A stretch of 10,766 nucleotides of DNA from Marinilabiliaceae bacterium (GTDB taxonomy: Bacteria > Bacteroidota > Bacteroidia > Bacteroidales > Marinilabiliaceae), in assembly GCA_027010905.1 (NCBI GenBank), contig JALVBA010000105.1, positions 1 through 10,766 of the forward strand. Reading direction: 5' to 3'. Position numbers and translations under genes: made by a program. The notes under the pieces were generated by a model. The model was not told where the DNA came from. It did not search any database and was given only the letters and a program-made list of their open reading frames with translations. How positions within the stretch are numbered: the first letter of the stretch is position 1; each line of letters starts with the position of its first letter. Below, in pieces: positions 1 through 7,383 of the stretch.

Positions 1-29
1 CTATTAAGCCCAACTTTAACATTAATTTA

Positions 30-60
30 TTTTAATCAACTCTTTAAAATAAAACATTTG
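30..60 (+). promoter_or_regulatory. candidate Bacteroidota promoter for the phosphoesterase gene
   Basis: TTTT at 30-33, a 19-base spacer, then AACATTTG at 53-60. This resembles the Bacteroidota pattern TTTG, 19-21 bases, TAnnTTTG, with one mismatch in each box. It would give a leader of about 58 bases. The region is AT-rich, so a chance match is quite possible. The remaining bases of 1-124 show no gene. Confidence 0.3.
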
Positions 61-124
61 CCTAACATTGCCGTATAAAAAATGACTCTGAATATCGGAG
101 CAGATTGAAAGAAATAAGGGGAGT

Positions 125-1396
125 ATGCGATATCCGTTCATAGCATTTATTAGTTTTACTGTTTTCACTATACTGATTGATTACTTGCTGTACAGGCATC
201 TGAACAAGCTATACCCTAAAAAGCAAAAGACTCACTTCACATTTCCCACAGGTGATTTCTGGTTTTACGCCGGAGCACTCTTTTTTACTATTGTATTTTT
301 TGTTGCATGGCTTTATGTTGTTTATGCCAACTCCCCGTCAGACTACACTTTATTTATGTGGCTGCTGATGCTATATCTTTTGATATATGTACCCAAACTC
401 TTCTACCTTCTGGTTTATGGCATTACCTCTCTTGTTGATGATTTATTCGACAAACTCAAGACAAACAGGAGGCCTAAGAAGATAAATGAAGGTCGTTATC
501 CACGTATGAGTCGTAAGAAATTCCTGAGTCAGGTAGGTATTGTAATGGCATCAGCTCCGTTTGTTTCGTTGATGTTTGGCGTATTGAAGGGTCGCTTTGC
601 ATTCGATATAACACGAACACGAATCCCTCTACGCAATCTGCCAAAAGCTTTTAACGGATTGAAGATTGTTCAGATTTCAGATATACATCTCGGAAGTTTC
701 AACTCAAATCACAAAGAGATTGAGAAGGTGATGGAGATGATAAACAACGAGAAACCTGACATCATCTGTTTTACCGGCGATTTGGTAAATAACTTTCAGG
801 AGGAGACTATTGGATGGGATGATATTTTCAACCGGCTTGAAGCTCCTCTCGGTAAATTTTCCATATTAGGAAATCACGACTATGGCAACTACTCCCGATG
901 GAAAAGCAGAGAGGAGAAGGCTGCTAATTTTGAAGGGATAAAAGATGCCAGCGCAAGGTTCGGTTTTAAACTGCTGAAAAACGAATCTGTTGTTATTTCA
1001 CATAAAGGTGAACAGATTGCACTTGTTGGTGTTGAGAACTGGGGTCATCCGCCATTTCCTAAATATGGTGATTTAACCCTTGCCGAAAAAGATGTTAAAG
1101 ATATTCCGTTTAAAATCCTGCTCACTCACGACCCAGACCATTGGGATGCTGAGGTGCTGAAAAAGAAGCCATACAGTCTAACTCTGTCGGGCCATACTCA
1201 TGGCATGCAGTTTGGATTAATGTATAAGAAGTTTCAGTGGAGTCCGGCAAAATATAAGTTTCGCCGTTGGGCCGGTCTTTACCAGACAAACAATCAGTAC
1301 CTATATGTAAACCGTGGATTGGGATATCTGGGAATGCCGGCACGTGTTGGAATGCCTCCTGAAATCACTGTTTTAGAGCTATATACTCAAGCTTAA
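125..1396 (+). CDS. membrane-anchored calcineurin-like metallophosphoesterase (YkuE-like)
   Basis: 423 residues. The C-terminal half (about 179-415) is a binuclear-metal calcineurin-like phosphoesterase domain with the motifs in order: SDIHLG (D186, H188), GDLVN (D219), GNHDYG (N250, H251), LTHDPDHW (H335) and SGHTHGMQFG (H357, H359). All expected metal ligands are present, so it should be active as a phosphohydrolase; the substrate cannot be told. The N-terminal part is hydrophobic, with likely membrane spans near 5-22, 46-68 and 75-98. A basic loop follows, and then a Tat-like stretch, SRKKFLSQVG (129-138), leading into a fourth hydrophobic segment (about 137-155). The catalytic domain is therefore probably outside the cytoplasmic membrane. 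Bacillus YkuE, of the same superfamily, is a Tat-exported cell-wall-associated enzyme. A purine-rich AAGGGGAG lies just before the ATG, and no later Met would keep the spans. It is monocistronic and converges on the macro-domain gene. A role in lipid or envelope turnover is possible but not shown. Confidence 0.94.
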   Translation: MRYPFIAFISFTVFTILIDYLLYRHLNKLYPKKQKTHFTFPTGDFWFYAGALFFTIVFFVAWLYVVYANSPSDYTLFMWLLMLYLLIYVPKLFYLLVYGITSLVDDLFDKLKTNRRPKKINEGRYPRMSRKKFLSQVGIVMASAPFVSLMFGVLKGRFAFDITRTRIPLRNLPKAFNGLKIVQISDIHLGSFNSNHKEIEKVMEMINNEKPDIICFTGDLVNNFQEETIGWDDIFNRLEAPLGKFSILGNHDYGNYSRWKSREEKAANFEGIKDASARFGFKLLKNESVVISHKGEQIALVGVENWGHPPFPKYGDLTLAEKDVKDIPFKILLTHDPDHWDAEVLKKKPYSLTLSGHTHGMQFGLMYKKFQWSPAKYKFRRWAGLYQTNNQYLYVNRGLGYLGMPARVGMPPEITVLELYTQA

Positions 1397-1505
1397 CCAC
1401 AGTAATTACTCCTGATTCTCACATTCTAAAGTGACCCCAGTTCTATTTGTTTTAGTTAGGGTTAAAAAGGGGGTGCTAGATTATTCCACACTCCTACTAT
1501 TCTTT

Positions 1506-2021
1506 TTACAAAGCTTGTCTATCAATAATCTCACTGTACAATTTCAGATTCTCTATGTCGAACACAACAAACATCACCTCTTGAGGATATTTATGACTCG
1601 TTAGAAAATTAATTACTGTTCTAATCGCAATTTCGGCAGCTTCTCTTTTAGGATATCTGTACACACCGGTACTTATATTTGGAAAAGCAATGGTATTAAA
1701 CTTCTGTTCGAAAGCAATCTCCAAACATATTTTATATGCACTTGCAAGAAGTTCCGGTTCACGCCTATGCCCACCATTCCACACCGGCCCAACCGTATGT
1801 ATAACATTTTTCGCAGGCAGTAGAAACCCCGGAGATAATTTAGCCTGACCAATTTGGCAACCATTCAATGTGCGACAGGAGTCAAGCAACTCTTTACCTG
1901 CAGCCCTATGAATTGCACCATCCACACCCCCACCTCCTAGCAGTGTGGTATTAGCAGCATTAACAATTGCATCTACCTCCAGTTTTGTAATATCTTCCTG
2001 AACAATCTTTATGCGAGACAT
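1506..2021 (-). CDS. ymdB: macro-domain O-acetyl-ADP-ribose deacetylase / ADP-ribosyl hydrolase (YmdB-type)
   Basis: 171 residues from the ATG at 2021, close to E. coli YmdB (177). The beginning MSRIKIVQEDITKLEVD aligns directly with the YmdB start, which is why I chose this ATG. The same frame stays open to an ATG at 2054 and a GTG at 2057, adding 11 or 12 residues with no family counterpart. The macro fold is complete: NAAN (21-24), GGGGVDGAIHRAAG (29-42), a central HTVGPVW (75-81) and the loop FPNISTGVYRYPKREAA (113-129). N24, D34 and Y121 match the YmdB catalytic and ligand-binding positions. Family members remove the acetyl group from O-acetyl-ADP-ribose and can reverse mono-ADP-ribosylation; E. 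coli YmdB also modulates RNase III. It is cytoplasmic and stands alone: no DarT-like ADP-ribosyltransferase is nearby, so a toxin-antitoxin role is unlikely. It is divergent from malQ. Confidence 0.94.
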   Translation of the reverse strand: MSRIKIVQEDITKLEVDAIVNAANTTLLGGGGVDGAIHRAAGKELLDSCRTLNGCQIGQAKLSPGFLLPAKNVIHTVGPVWNGGHRREPELLASAYKICLEIAFEQKFNTIAFPNISTGVYRYPKREAAEIAIRTVINFLTSHKYPQEVMFVVFDIENLKLYSEIIDRQAL

Positions 2022-2090
2022 TATCTCTTCTGTTTCGCTTAAACCATTTCCCATCACTGATAGTTATATATGTAAATCAATATAAAAATA

Positions 2091-2122
2091 CAAAAATGTA
2101 TCCATAACTTAGTAATCACAAA
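2091..2122 (-). promoter_or_regulatory. candidate promoter for the macro-domain gene
   Basis: On the minus strand: TTTG (2119-2122), exactly 20 bases, then CATTTTTG (2091-2098). Compared with TTTG-N19-21-TAnnTTTG, only the first T of the -7 box is missing. Transcription would start roughly 60 bases before the ATG at 2021, or about 30 before the alternative start at 2054. Either start could therefore be used. Confidence 0.42.
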
Positions 2123-2149
2123 TAAAAAACTACGGGATAATTCTCAACA

Positions 2150-2181
2150 ATTGAAATTAGCAGGATATTTTCGTATATTTA
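2150..2181 (+). promoter_or_regulatory. weak candidate promoter for malQ
   Basis: ATTG (2150-2153), 20 bases, then TATATTTA (2174-2181): one mismatch in each box of the Bacteroidota consensus. The leader would be about 40 bases. A second partial -7 box, TAAGTTTA (2198-2205), lacks a good partner upstream. No MalT-like or other operator could be recognised. Confidence 0.25.
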
Positions 2182-2226
2182 TAAATATGTGTTATTCTAA
2201 GTTTAAACTACACAAACACTATTACC

Positions 2227-4944
2227 ATGAAAATAAAATTTATCTGTTTTTATCCTGCAATTCCGGGTCGAAGCATCTTTATAACTACTATTGGAAAGAA
2301 GGCAGACAGTGGTAGTAACCCCCTTCTTTTAACATACACAAATAACAACCTGTGGGAGACGGAGATTGAAGTTAACTCTTCGGATGCATTAACATTCAAA
2401 TACAGCTATTTCATTAAAGATAATGAAACAGCTGCAACTATTTATGATGCGAAAGGAGTGAGAAGCATAAAGCTAAACCCTAAACGGTTCGGCTTTTCAG
2501 TTGTTAAGGACTATTTTGAAGATGATGCAAATGAGAAGAGATTGTGGGAATCATCCATATTTTCAGATATCCTTTTCAATAGAAGTGAGGCTAAGAGTCA
2601 CAGACTACATTTTCCGCCCACAGGGAGATACATTCTTGATTTCAGAATAAAATTTACTCCCATTGACAAAAACTACACATTAGGGATAAGTGGCAATATT
2701 CCCGAATTGGGAATGTGGAATGAGAAAGAGGCTCTCAGGTTAAATAGCTACAACTATCCGGAGTGGAGAGTTGCCCTAAACACAAAACATATTAAACAAC
2801 CCATTGAGTACAAATATGTAATATTAAATAGTATAACCGGCAAAATCACTCATTGGGAGACCGGATATAATCATATCATTGATTTTAACACAACGAATGA
2901 GCCGTGCCACTGCATAGTTAATGACAGCAAGATACACTTTAACGATTATAGGTTCAGAGGTGCCGGAGTGAGCATTCCGGTTTTCTCATTAAAAACAAAA
3001 AACAGTTTTGGCATAGGCGATTTTACCGACCTGAAACTCTTAACAGATTGGGCTGAGAAAACCAGATTGAAGGTAATTCAGATTCTGCCTATAAATGACA
3101 CTACAGCCAACTACTCATTTTTAGACTCATACCCCTACAAAACAATCTCTGTTTTTGCCCTTAATCCTGTCTACCTTAATATCTTCAAGATGGGCAAACT
3201 GAAGAGCAAAAAGAGTAGGATGAAATATGAGCAGTTGCAAGCTGAACTGAATAAAAAACATGATGTTGATTATACAGCTGTTCTCAAAAATAAGATAGAG
3301 TATGCAAGACAGCTTTTCAAAGAGCATGAAAATACAATACTAAAAGAGAACGCTTTCATTAAATTCATCTCAAATAATAAAAAATGGTTACAACCTTATT
3401 CTGCTTTTTGTTACTTAAGGGATAAGCATGGAACAGTAAATTTTAGTTATTGGAAAGAGAACGCTAAATACTCTAAACGAAAGATTGCTGCTCTAACAAA
3501 TGAAGATTCAGAAGCATATCGTGAAATCTCATTCTGGCATTTCATTCAATATCATCTCAACAAACAGCTGAAGGAGGCAGGTCACTATGCCCGAAGGAAA
3601 GGAATTTCGCTGAAGGGAGACCTACCAATTGGCGTAGGGCGTTATAGTACCGAAACATGGAGCAGTCCGAAACTCTTTCACTTTAATATGCAAACAGGAG
3701 CACCTCCCGACAAATTTGCTATTAGCGGACAAAACTGGGGATTTCCTACCTACAATTGGGATGAGATGAGAAAAGACAACTACCGGTGGTGGCAAACAAG
3801 GCTGAAAAACATGGCTGAATATTTTGATGTCTATCGCATCGACCACATACTAGGATTCTTTCGAATATGGGAAATTCCGGTTGAGACTACCCAGGGAATC
3901 ATGGGACATTTCAGCCCGGCAACACCTTTTACGCGAGATGAACTGCAGTCTGCCGGAATCTGGATTGATTACCAGCGATTGTGCCAACCCTACATTCGTG
4001 AGCACCTATTAAAAACAATTTTTGATGGCTATGCCAACAAAGTAAAAAAACTCTATCTCACTGAGTCTGAACTAACCATTTACCAACTAAAGGATGAATT
4101 TAACACTCAACGTAAAATCAAAAACCACTTCAAAAGCATTGATAACTCTAAGAATCTAAGTGAGGAGGATAGGTTTATACTCTCTGGACTACTTAGATTA
4201 GCTGCTGAGGTTATTCTTATTCCGGCAGATGACAAGATAGAAACCTTCCACCCGGCTGTTTCAATGCATTCAACATATTCATACAGCGAGCTTGACAACG
4301 AACAGAAAATTGCACTTGAGAAACTCTATATAAACTACTACCATCACCGGCACGAAGAGCTGTGGCGGAAAGAGGCGATGAAGAAGCTTCCATCGCTTAC
4401 AAACAGCACAAAGATGTTGGTTTGCGGTGAAGATCTGGGAATGATTCCGACCTCAGTACCTGAAGTAATGCAGGAGTTAAGTATCCTGAGTCTGGAGATT
4501 CAACGAATGCCTAAAGATGAAAACATTGAATTTGCCGACCCTAAAAATACTCCATACCTATCAGTTTGTACAACATCAACACACGACACCTCAACCATTC
4601 GAGGATGGTGGGAAGAGGATAGGGCTGCATCGCAACGATACTACAATCATCAACTTGGCCATCAGGGTGAGATGCCCTATTTTGCCGAGCCCTGGCTTTG
4701 CCAAGATATTATAAACAGACATCTGCTCTCTCCTTCAATGTGGGCTATATTCCCTCTTCAGGATTTGCTTGCCATAAGCGGGGAGATTCGCAGTGACAAC
4801 ACTCAGGATGAACAGATAAATGTACCATCAGACCCAAAACACTACTGGAAGTACAGGATGCATATTTTCATTGAGGATTTGATTGATGAAAATGACTTTA
4901 ACAGAACAATAAACCTAATGGTAAAGAACTCAAAAAGGTGGTAA
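2227..4944 (+). CDS. malQ: 4-alpha-glucanotransferase, GH77, DPE2-like with two N-terminal starch-binding domains
   Basis: 905 residues, far longer than the classical amylomaltases of about 500. Two CBM20-type starch-binding modules come first (about 1-105 and 130-235; the second carries GNIPELGMWN, 156-165). The GH77 barrel follows (about 243-895). Visible landmarks are GDLPIGVGRYSTETW (464-478), the nucleophile Asp539 in YRIDHILGFFRIW, the acid/base Glu735 in CGEDLGMIP and the transition-state Asp787 in STHDTSTIRGWW. D539 and E735 are 196 residues apart, against about 47 in Thermus aquaticus amylomaltase. The extra roughly 150 residues (about 590-725) match the insertion typical of plant DPE2. 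Such enzymes transfer glucosyl or maltosyl units between maltose or malto-oligosaccharides and large glucans, feeding glycogen or starch turnover. There is no signal peptide, so it is cytoplasmic. No Shine-Dalgarno sequence is seen before the ATG. No glycogen phosphorylase or sus gene is adjacent, and the gene converges on the peptidase gene with a 4-base gap. Confidence 0.96.
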   Translation: MKIKFICFYPAIPGRSIFITTIGKKADSGSNPLLLTYTNNNLWETEIEVNSSDALTFKYSYFIKDNETAATIYDAKGVRSIKLNPKRFGFSVVKDYFEDDANEKRLWESSIFSDILFNRSEAKSHRLHFPPTGRYILDFRIKFTPIDKNYTLGISGNIPELGMWNEKEALRLNSYNYPEWRVALNTKHIKQPIEYKYVILNSITGKITHWETGYNHIIDFNTTNEPCHCIVNDSKIHFNDYRFRGAGVSIPVFSLKTKNSFGIGDFTDLKLLTDWAEKTRLKVIQILPINDTTANYSFLDSYPYKTISVFALNPVYLNIFKMGKLKSKKSRMKYEQLQAELNKKHDVDYTAVLKNKIEYARQLFKEHENTILKENAFIKFISNNKKWLQPYSAFCYLRDKHGTVNFSYWKENAKYSKRKIAALTNEDSEAYREISFWHFIQYHLNKQLKEAGHYARRKGISLKGDLPIGVGRYSTETWSSPKLFHFNMQTGAPPDKFAISGQNWGFPTYNWDEMRKDNYRWWQTRLKNMAEYFDVYRIDHILGFFRIWEIPVETTQGIMGHFSPATPFTRDELQSAGIWIDYQRLCQPYIREHLLKTIFDGYANKVKKLYLTESELTIYQLKDEFNTQRKIKNHFKSIDNSKNLSEEDRFILSGLLRLAAEVILIPADDKIETFHPAVSMHSTYSYSELDNEQKIALEKLYINYYHHRHEELWRKEAMKKLPSLTNSTKMLVCGEDLGMIPTSVPEVMQELSILSLEIQRMPKDENIEFADPKNTPYLSVCTTSTHDTSTIRGWWEEDRAASQRYYNHQLGHQGEMPYFAEPWLCQDIINRHLLSPSMWAIFPLQDLLAISGEIRSDNTQDEQINVPSDPKHYWKYRMHIFIEDLIDENDFNRTINLMVKNSKRW

Positions 4945-4948
4945 TTTG

Positions 4949-6157
4949 TTACTTTATACCGAGTTTCTTTTTGATATCTTTCGAAAGTGCATCCTTATGA
5001 ACCATGATATTCATTGTTTTATACAGAACAAATGCTTCTGAAGCATAGAAATATCCATCATACTTATTGTTGGTATTCCATGAATTTTTAACCTTGTAGT
5101 AGATTGTTCCGTTCTGATCTTTGACCATTCCGGTAATGTGCATCCCATGATCATCGGTTGTTTGATAGTTGTCAAAGGCCTTCTGCCTCAACTCCTGAGT
5201 AATAACTTTTTCCTTTACAGGCTTATCAAAACTGTACATCTCTTTCTGCTTTTCTGCTTTTGAGAGCTTTTCCCATTTAGAGCGTTCACTATCCGACATC
5301 TCGGCAATGTCAGTCTCAGGCACAATAGCAAGACCTTTTGAAAAGGAGAATCCCTTTTCACTCACATCAGCTCCCCAGGCAATTGTATATCCCTCTTTTA
5401 AGGCATGTTGAAATACCTCATAAAATTCATCAAGTGGCAGATTATAAACCTCTTCCCACAACCAGTTGTCAGGAACCTCAATAACAAACGACTCATAAAA
5501 CGGGTGGTGTGTATAGGATGTAAGCTGGACATAGTCGTCAGGATCAATTTCAACAACCTCGGCAGCATAAGTTTTTGGAGTGTATTTTTTACCATCCACC
5601 TCAAACTCTTCGGGCAAGTCACCGTAGTAGGCATCCAAAACACCCTCAAAACCGTTATGCCAGGCAGTAGACAACTCTTTGTTCTTATTCTTAATTACAC
5701 CATCAACATAATCTTTCAAAACCTCGTCAACTTCACCGTGAACATGATTATCCTGTCCGTAATTCAGCCCTTTATACGCAGATTCAGGTACCAAACCGTA
5801 ATTTTTCAGGACATAGGTTACATCACCAAAAGCACCGCCTCCACTAAAATTCAATGAGCCATGCAAGCGTACATACTTTGTTGCTTTATCAGAGTAGCAA
5901 TGACGCACGACAAACATCTCAGACAGATCAACAGAATCATTACCCATCCTTAACATCTCTGACTCTATAAACGAAAGTGCAGAAAAACTCCAACATGTAC
6001 CCGAGCGGTACTGGTTTTTTACCGATGTTGCCGGCAGGTCAACAATAGTTGTAAATATATATCCCTCCTCCTCTTTTACCTCTTTCTTGTTATCCTGCGC
6101 CATTAGTGAAACGGCAAAAAGAGAGACAAATAACGATGTTACAAATCTTATTTTCAT
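4949..6157 (-). CDS. pepC: exported C1B-family cysteine peptidase (aminopeptidase C / bleomycin hydrolase-like)
   Basis: 402 residues. Residues 1-20 form a signal peptide (basic MKIR, hydrophobic FVTSLFVSLFAVSL, then MA) with cleavage predicted before Gln21. The papain-type catalytic set is intact: oxyanion Gln49 and nucleophile Cys55 in NQYRSGTCWSFSA, His337 in DDHGMHITGM, and Asn358 in VKNSWNTNN. The long spacing between Cys and His fits family C1B rather than papain itself. Members are usually cytoplasmic hexameric aminopeptidases, whose C-terminus reaches into the active site. Here the protein is exported and ends in a lysine-rich tail (KDIKKKLGIK), so aminopeptidase specificity is inferred only from the family. 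It probably trims peptides in the periplasm, in keeping with peptide-using Bacteroidales. It lies 128 bases downstream of menE, in an AT-rich gap where no convincing promoter or terminator was found; it could be read through from the men genes or have its own start. The pepC name is by family resemblance. Confidence 0.93.
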   Translation of the reverse strand: MKIRFVTSLFVSLFAVSLMAQDNKKEVKEEEGYIFTTIVDLPATSVKNQYRSGTCWSFSALSFIESEMLRMGNDSVDLSEMFVVRHCYSDKATKYVRLHGSLNFSGGGAFGDVTYVLKNYGLVPESAYKGLNYGQDNHVHGEVDEVLKDYVDGVIKNKNKELSTAWHNGFEGVLDAYYGDLPEEFEVDGKKYTPKTYAAEVVEIDPDDYVQLTSYTHHPFYESFVIEVPDNWLWEEVYNLPLDEFYEVFQHALKEGYTIAWGADVSEKGFSFSKGLAIVPETDIAEMSDSERSKWEKLSKAEKQKEMYSFDKPVKEKVITQELRQKAFDNYQTTDDHGMHITGMVKDQNGTIYYKVKNSWNTNNKYDGYFYASEAFVLYKTMNIMVHKDALSKDIKKKLGIK

Positions 6158-6285
6158 TTTAATATCTAATTAAGTTATACAATATTTTCATTGCACATTT
6201 AAGTACTAAAGCACAAAAGAAACAATTTTAAATTAAAACATATATGATTTCTTTCATAATCTGAAGTAAAATAATTTATTTAAAT

Positions 6286-7332
6286 TCAACTTATCATTCT
6301 CCGAACCTCTCTTCTTACTATTTTACCTGTATCAGTACGGGAGAGCTGCCGGATAAAAAATATATCTTTTGGAGTTTCATAAAATTCAAGATTCTTCAAA
6401 TTCGTCTTTAACTCCGTAACATTAAAAGTATCGCTCTCAATTACCAACACCACTTTTTCACCCAAAGTTTCATCTGGCACAGAACTGATAATAAAAGGTT
6501 GTGATATCCACTCCCCAATCTTCTTCTCCAACTCACTAGGAAAAACTTTTATCCCACCTGTATTAATCACATCGTCAGCTCTGCCAATAACTTTAAAATG
6601 TCCATACTTATTGAACTCAACAACATCACTCGTTGTTAACCTGCCGGTAGTGACACCTTCAACCTCCACTTCGAGGCAATTATCACCATTTTCGCTAACG
6701 GTAACCCCCTGTAGAGGTATAAACCAATCTGATTTCCCCTTACCATTTAGCTTTTTAAGAGCAATATGTGTGAGTGTCTCTGTCATTCCGTAAGTCTCCC
6801 ACACCTCAGTTGAGATACCCTGTAACTCCTCCTTCAGTGATGGTAAAACCTCTCCTCCTCCTATAATCAGTTTTTTCACTTTTTTAAAAGCCTCATGATT
6901 AATCTGAATCTGTTTCTGCACCTGCATAGGCACCATTGCTACAAAATCTATATCTCTATCAATGTTTTCTAATGGTGTACCCGAGGGCTCTTCTATTACA
7001 AGGTCAAGCTCACCAATAAGGGCACGAACTATCATTAGTTTACCTGCAATATAATTTGGCGACAAGCATAATAGTGCTAAGTCACCCGGATTAAGCTTAA
7101 AAAAATTCAACGTCTTACGAGCTGAAATTCCCATAGACTCCTTAGAGACTCTGAATTTACGCGGCTTACCGGTAGTGCCTGAAGTTTGTACCCCAATAGT
7201 ATTATCATCATCTATCCACTCTAAAATAAAACCATAAATATCCCTTTCCCACTGGGGTAGATTAATATCAGTCATTTTTTGAGAAGAGAGTTCTTTCAGC
7301 TCACCTATTCCGTATTTCGAAGTTTTAATCAT
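6286..7332 (-). CDS. menE: o-succinylbenzoate-CoA ligase (MenE), short form
   Basis: 348 residues of the ANL adenylating superfamily. It activates o-succinylbenzoate with ATP and joins it to CoA in menaquinone synthesis. Motifs in order: phosphate-binding loop A3 TSGTTGKPR (50-58), A5 YGMTET (181-186), A7 Asp236 in TTSDVV, A8 GRADDVINTGGIKVFPSELE (250-269), and A10 Lys337 in RTDTGKIVRR, the adenylation-step lysine. The P-loop begins only about 50 residues from the start, so much of the usual N-terminal subdomain is absent (E. coli MenE has about 450 residues). The motifs are complete, so this is a compact form rather than a broken gene. The substrate is assigned from its place 51 bases after menC; the motifs alone would fit other acyl-CoA ligases. 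The ATG is preceded by an A-rich tract without a Shine-Dalgarno sequence, and no separate promoter is evident. Confidence 0.94.
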   Translation of the reverse strand: MIKTSKYGIGELKELSSQKMTDINLPQWERDIYGFILEWIDDDNTIGVQTSGTTGKPRKFRVSKESMGISARKTLNFFKLNPGDLALLCLSPNYIAGKLMIVRALIGELDLVIEEPSGTPLENIDRDIDFVAMVPMQVQKQIQINHEAFKKVKKLIIGGGEVLPSLKEELQGISTEVWETYGMTETLTHIALKKLNGKGKSDWFIPLQGVTVSENGDNCLEVEVEGVTTGRLTTSDVVEFNKYGHFKVIGRADDVINTGGIKVFPSELEKKIGEWISQPFIISSVPDETLGEKVVLVIESDTFNVTELKTNLKNLEFYETPKDIFFIRQLSRTDTGKIVRREVRRMIS

Positions 7333-7383
7333 TGTTTTTTTTGGGATTTTAGCAGTATCGCAATAAAGGTCAAAAAATATTAA

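Noticed and set aside
1506..2057. The macro-domain protein as an antitoxin of a DarTG-like toxin-antitoxin pair
   Set aside because: No DarT-like or other small toxin gene is adjacent, and the sequence matches the stand-alone YmdB type.
5405..5857. A 150-codon open frame on the plus strand inside the peptidase gene
   Set aside because: It lies wholly antisense to an intact conserved gene, encodes a low-complexity hydrophobic product with no motif, and has no promoter or ribosome site of note.
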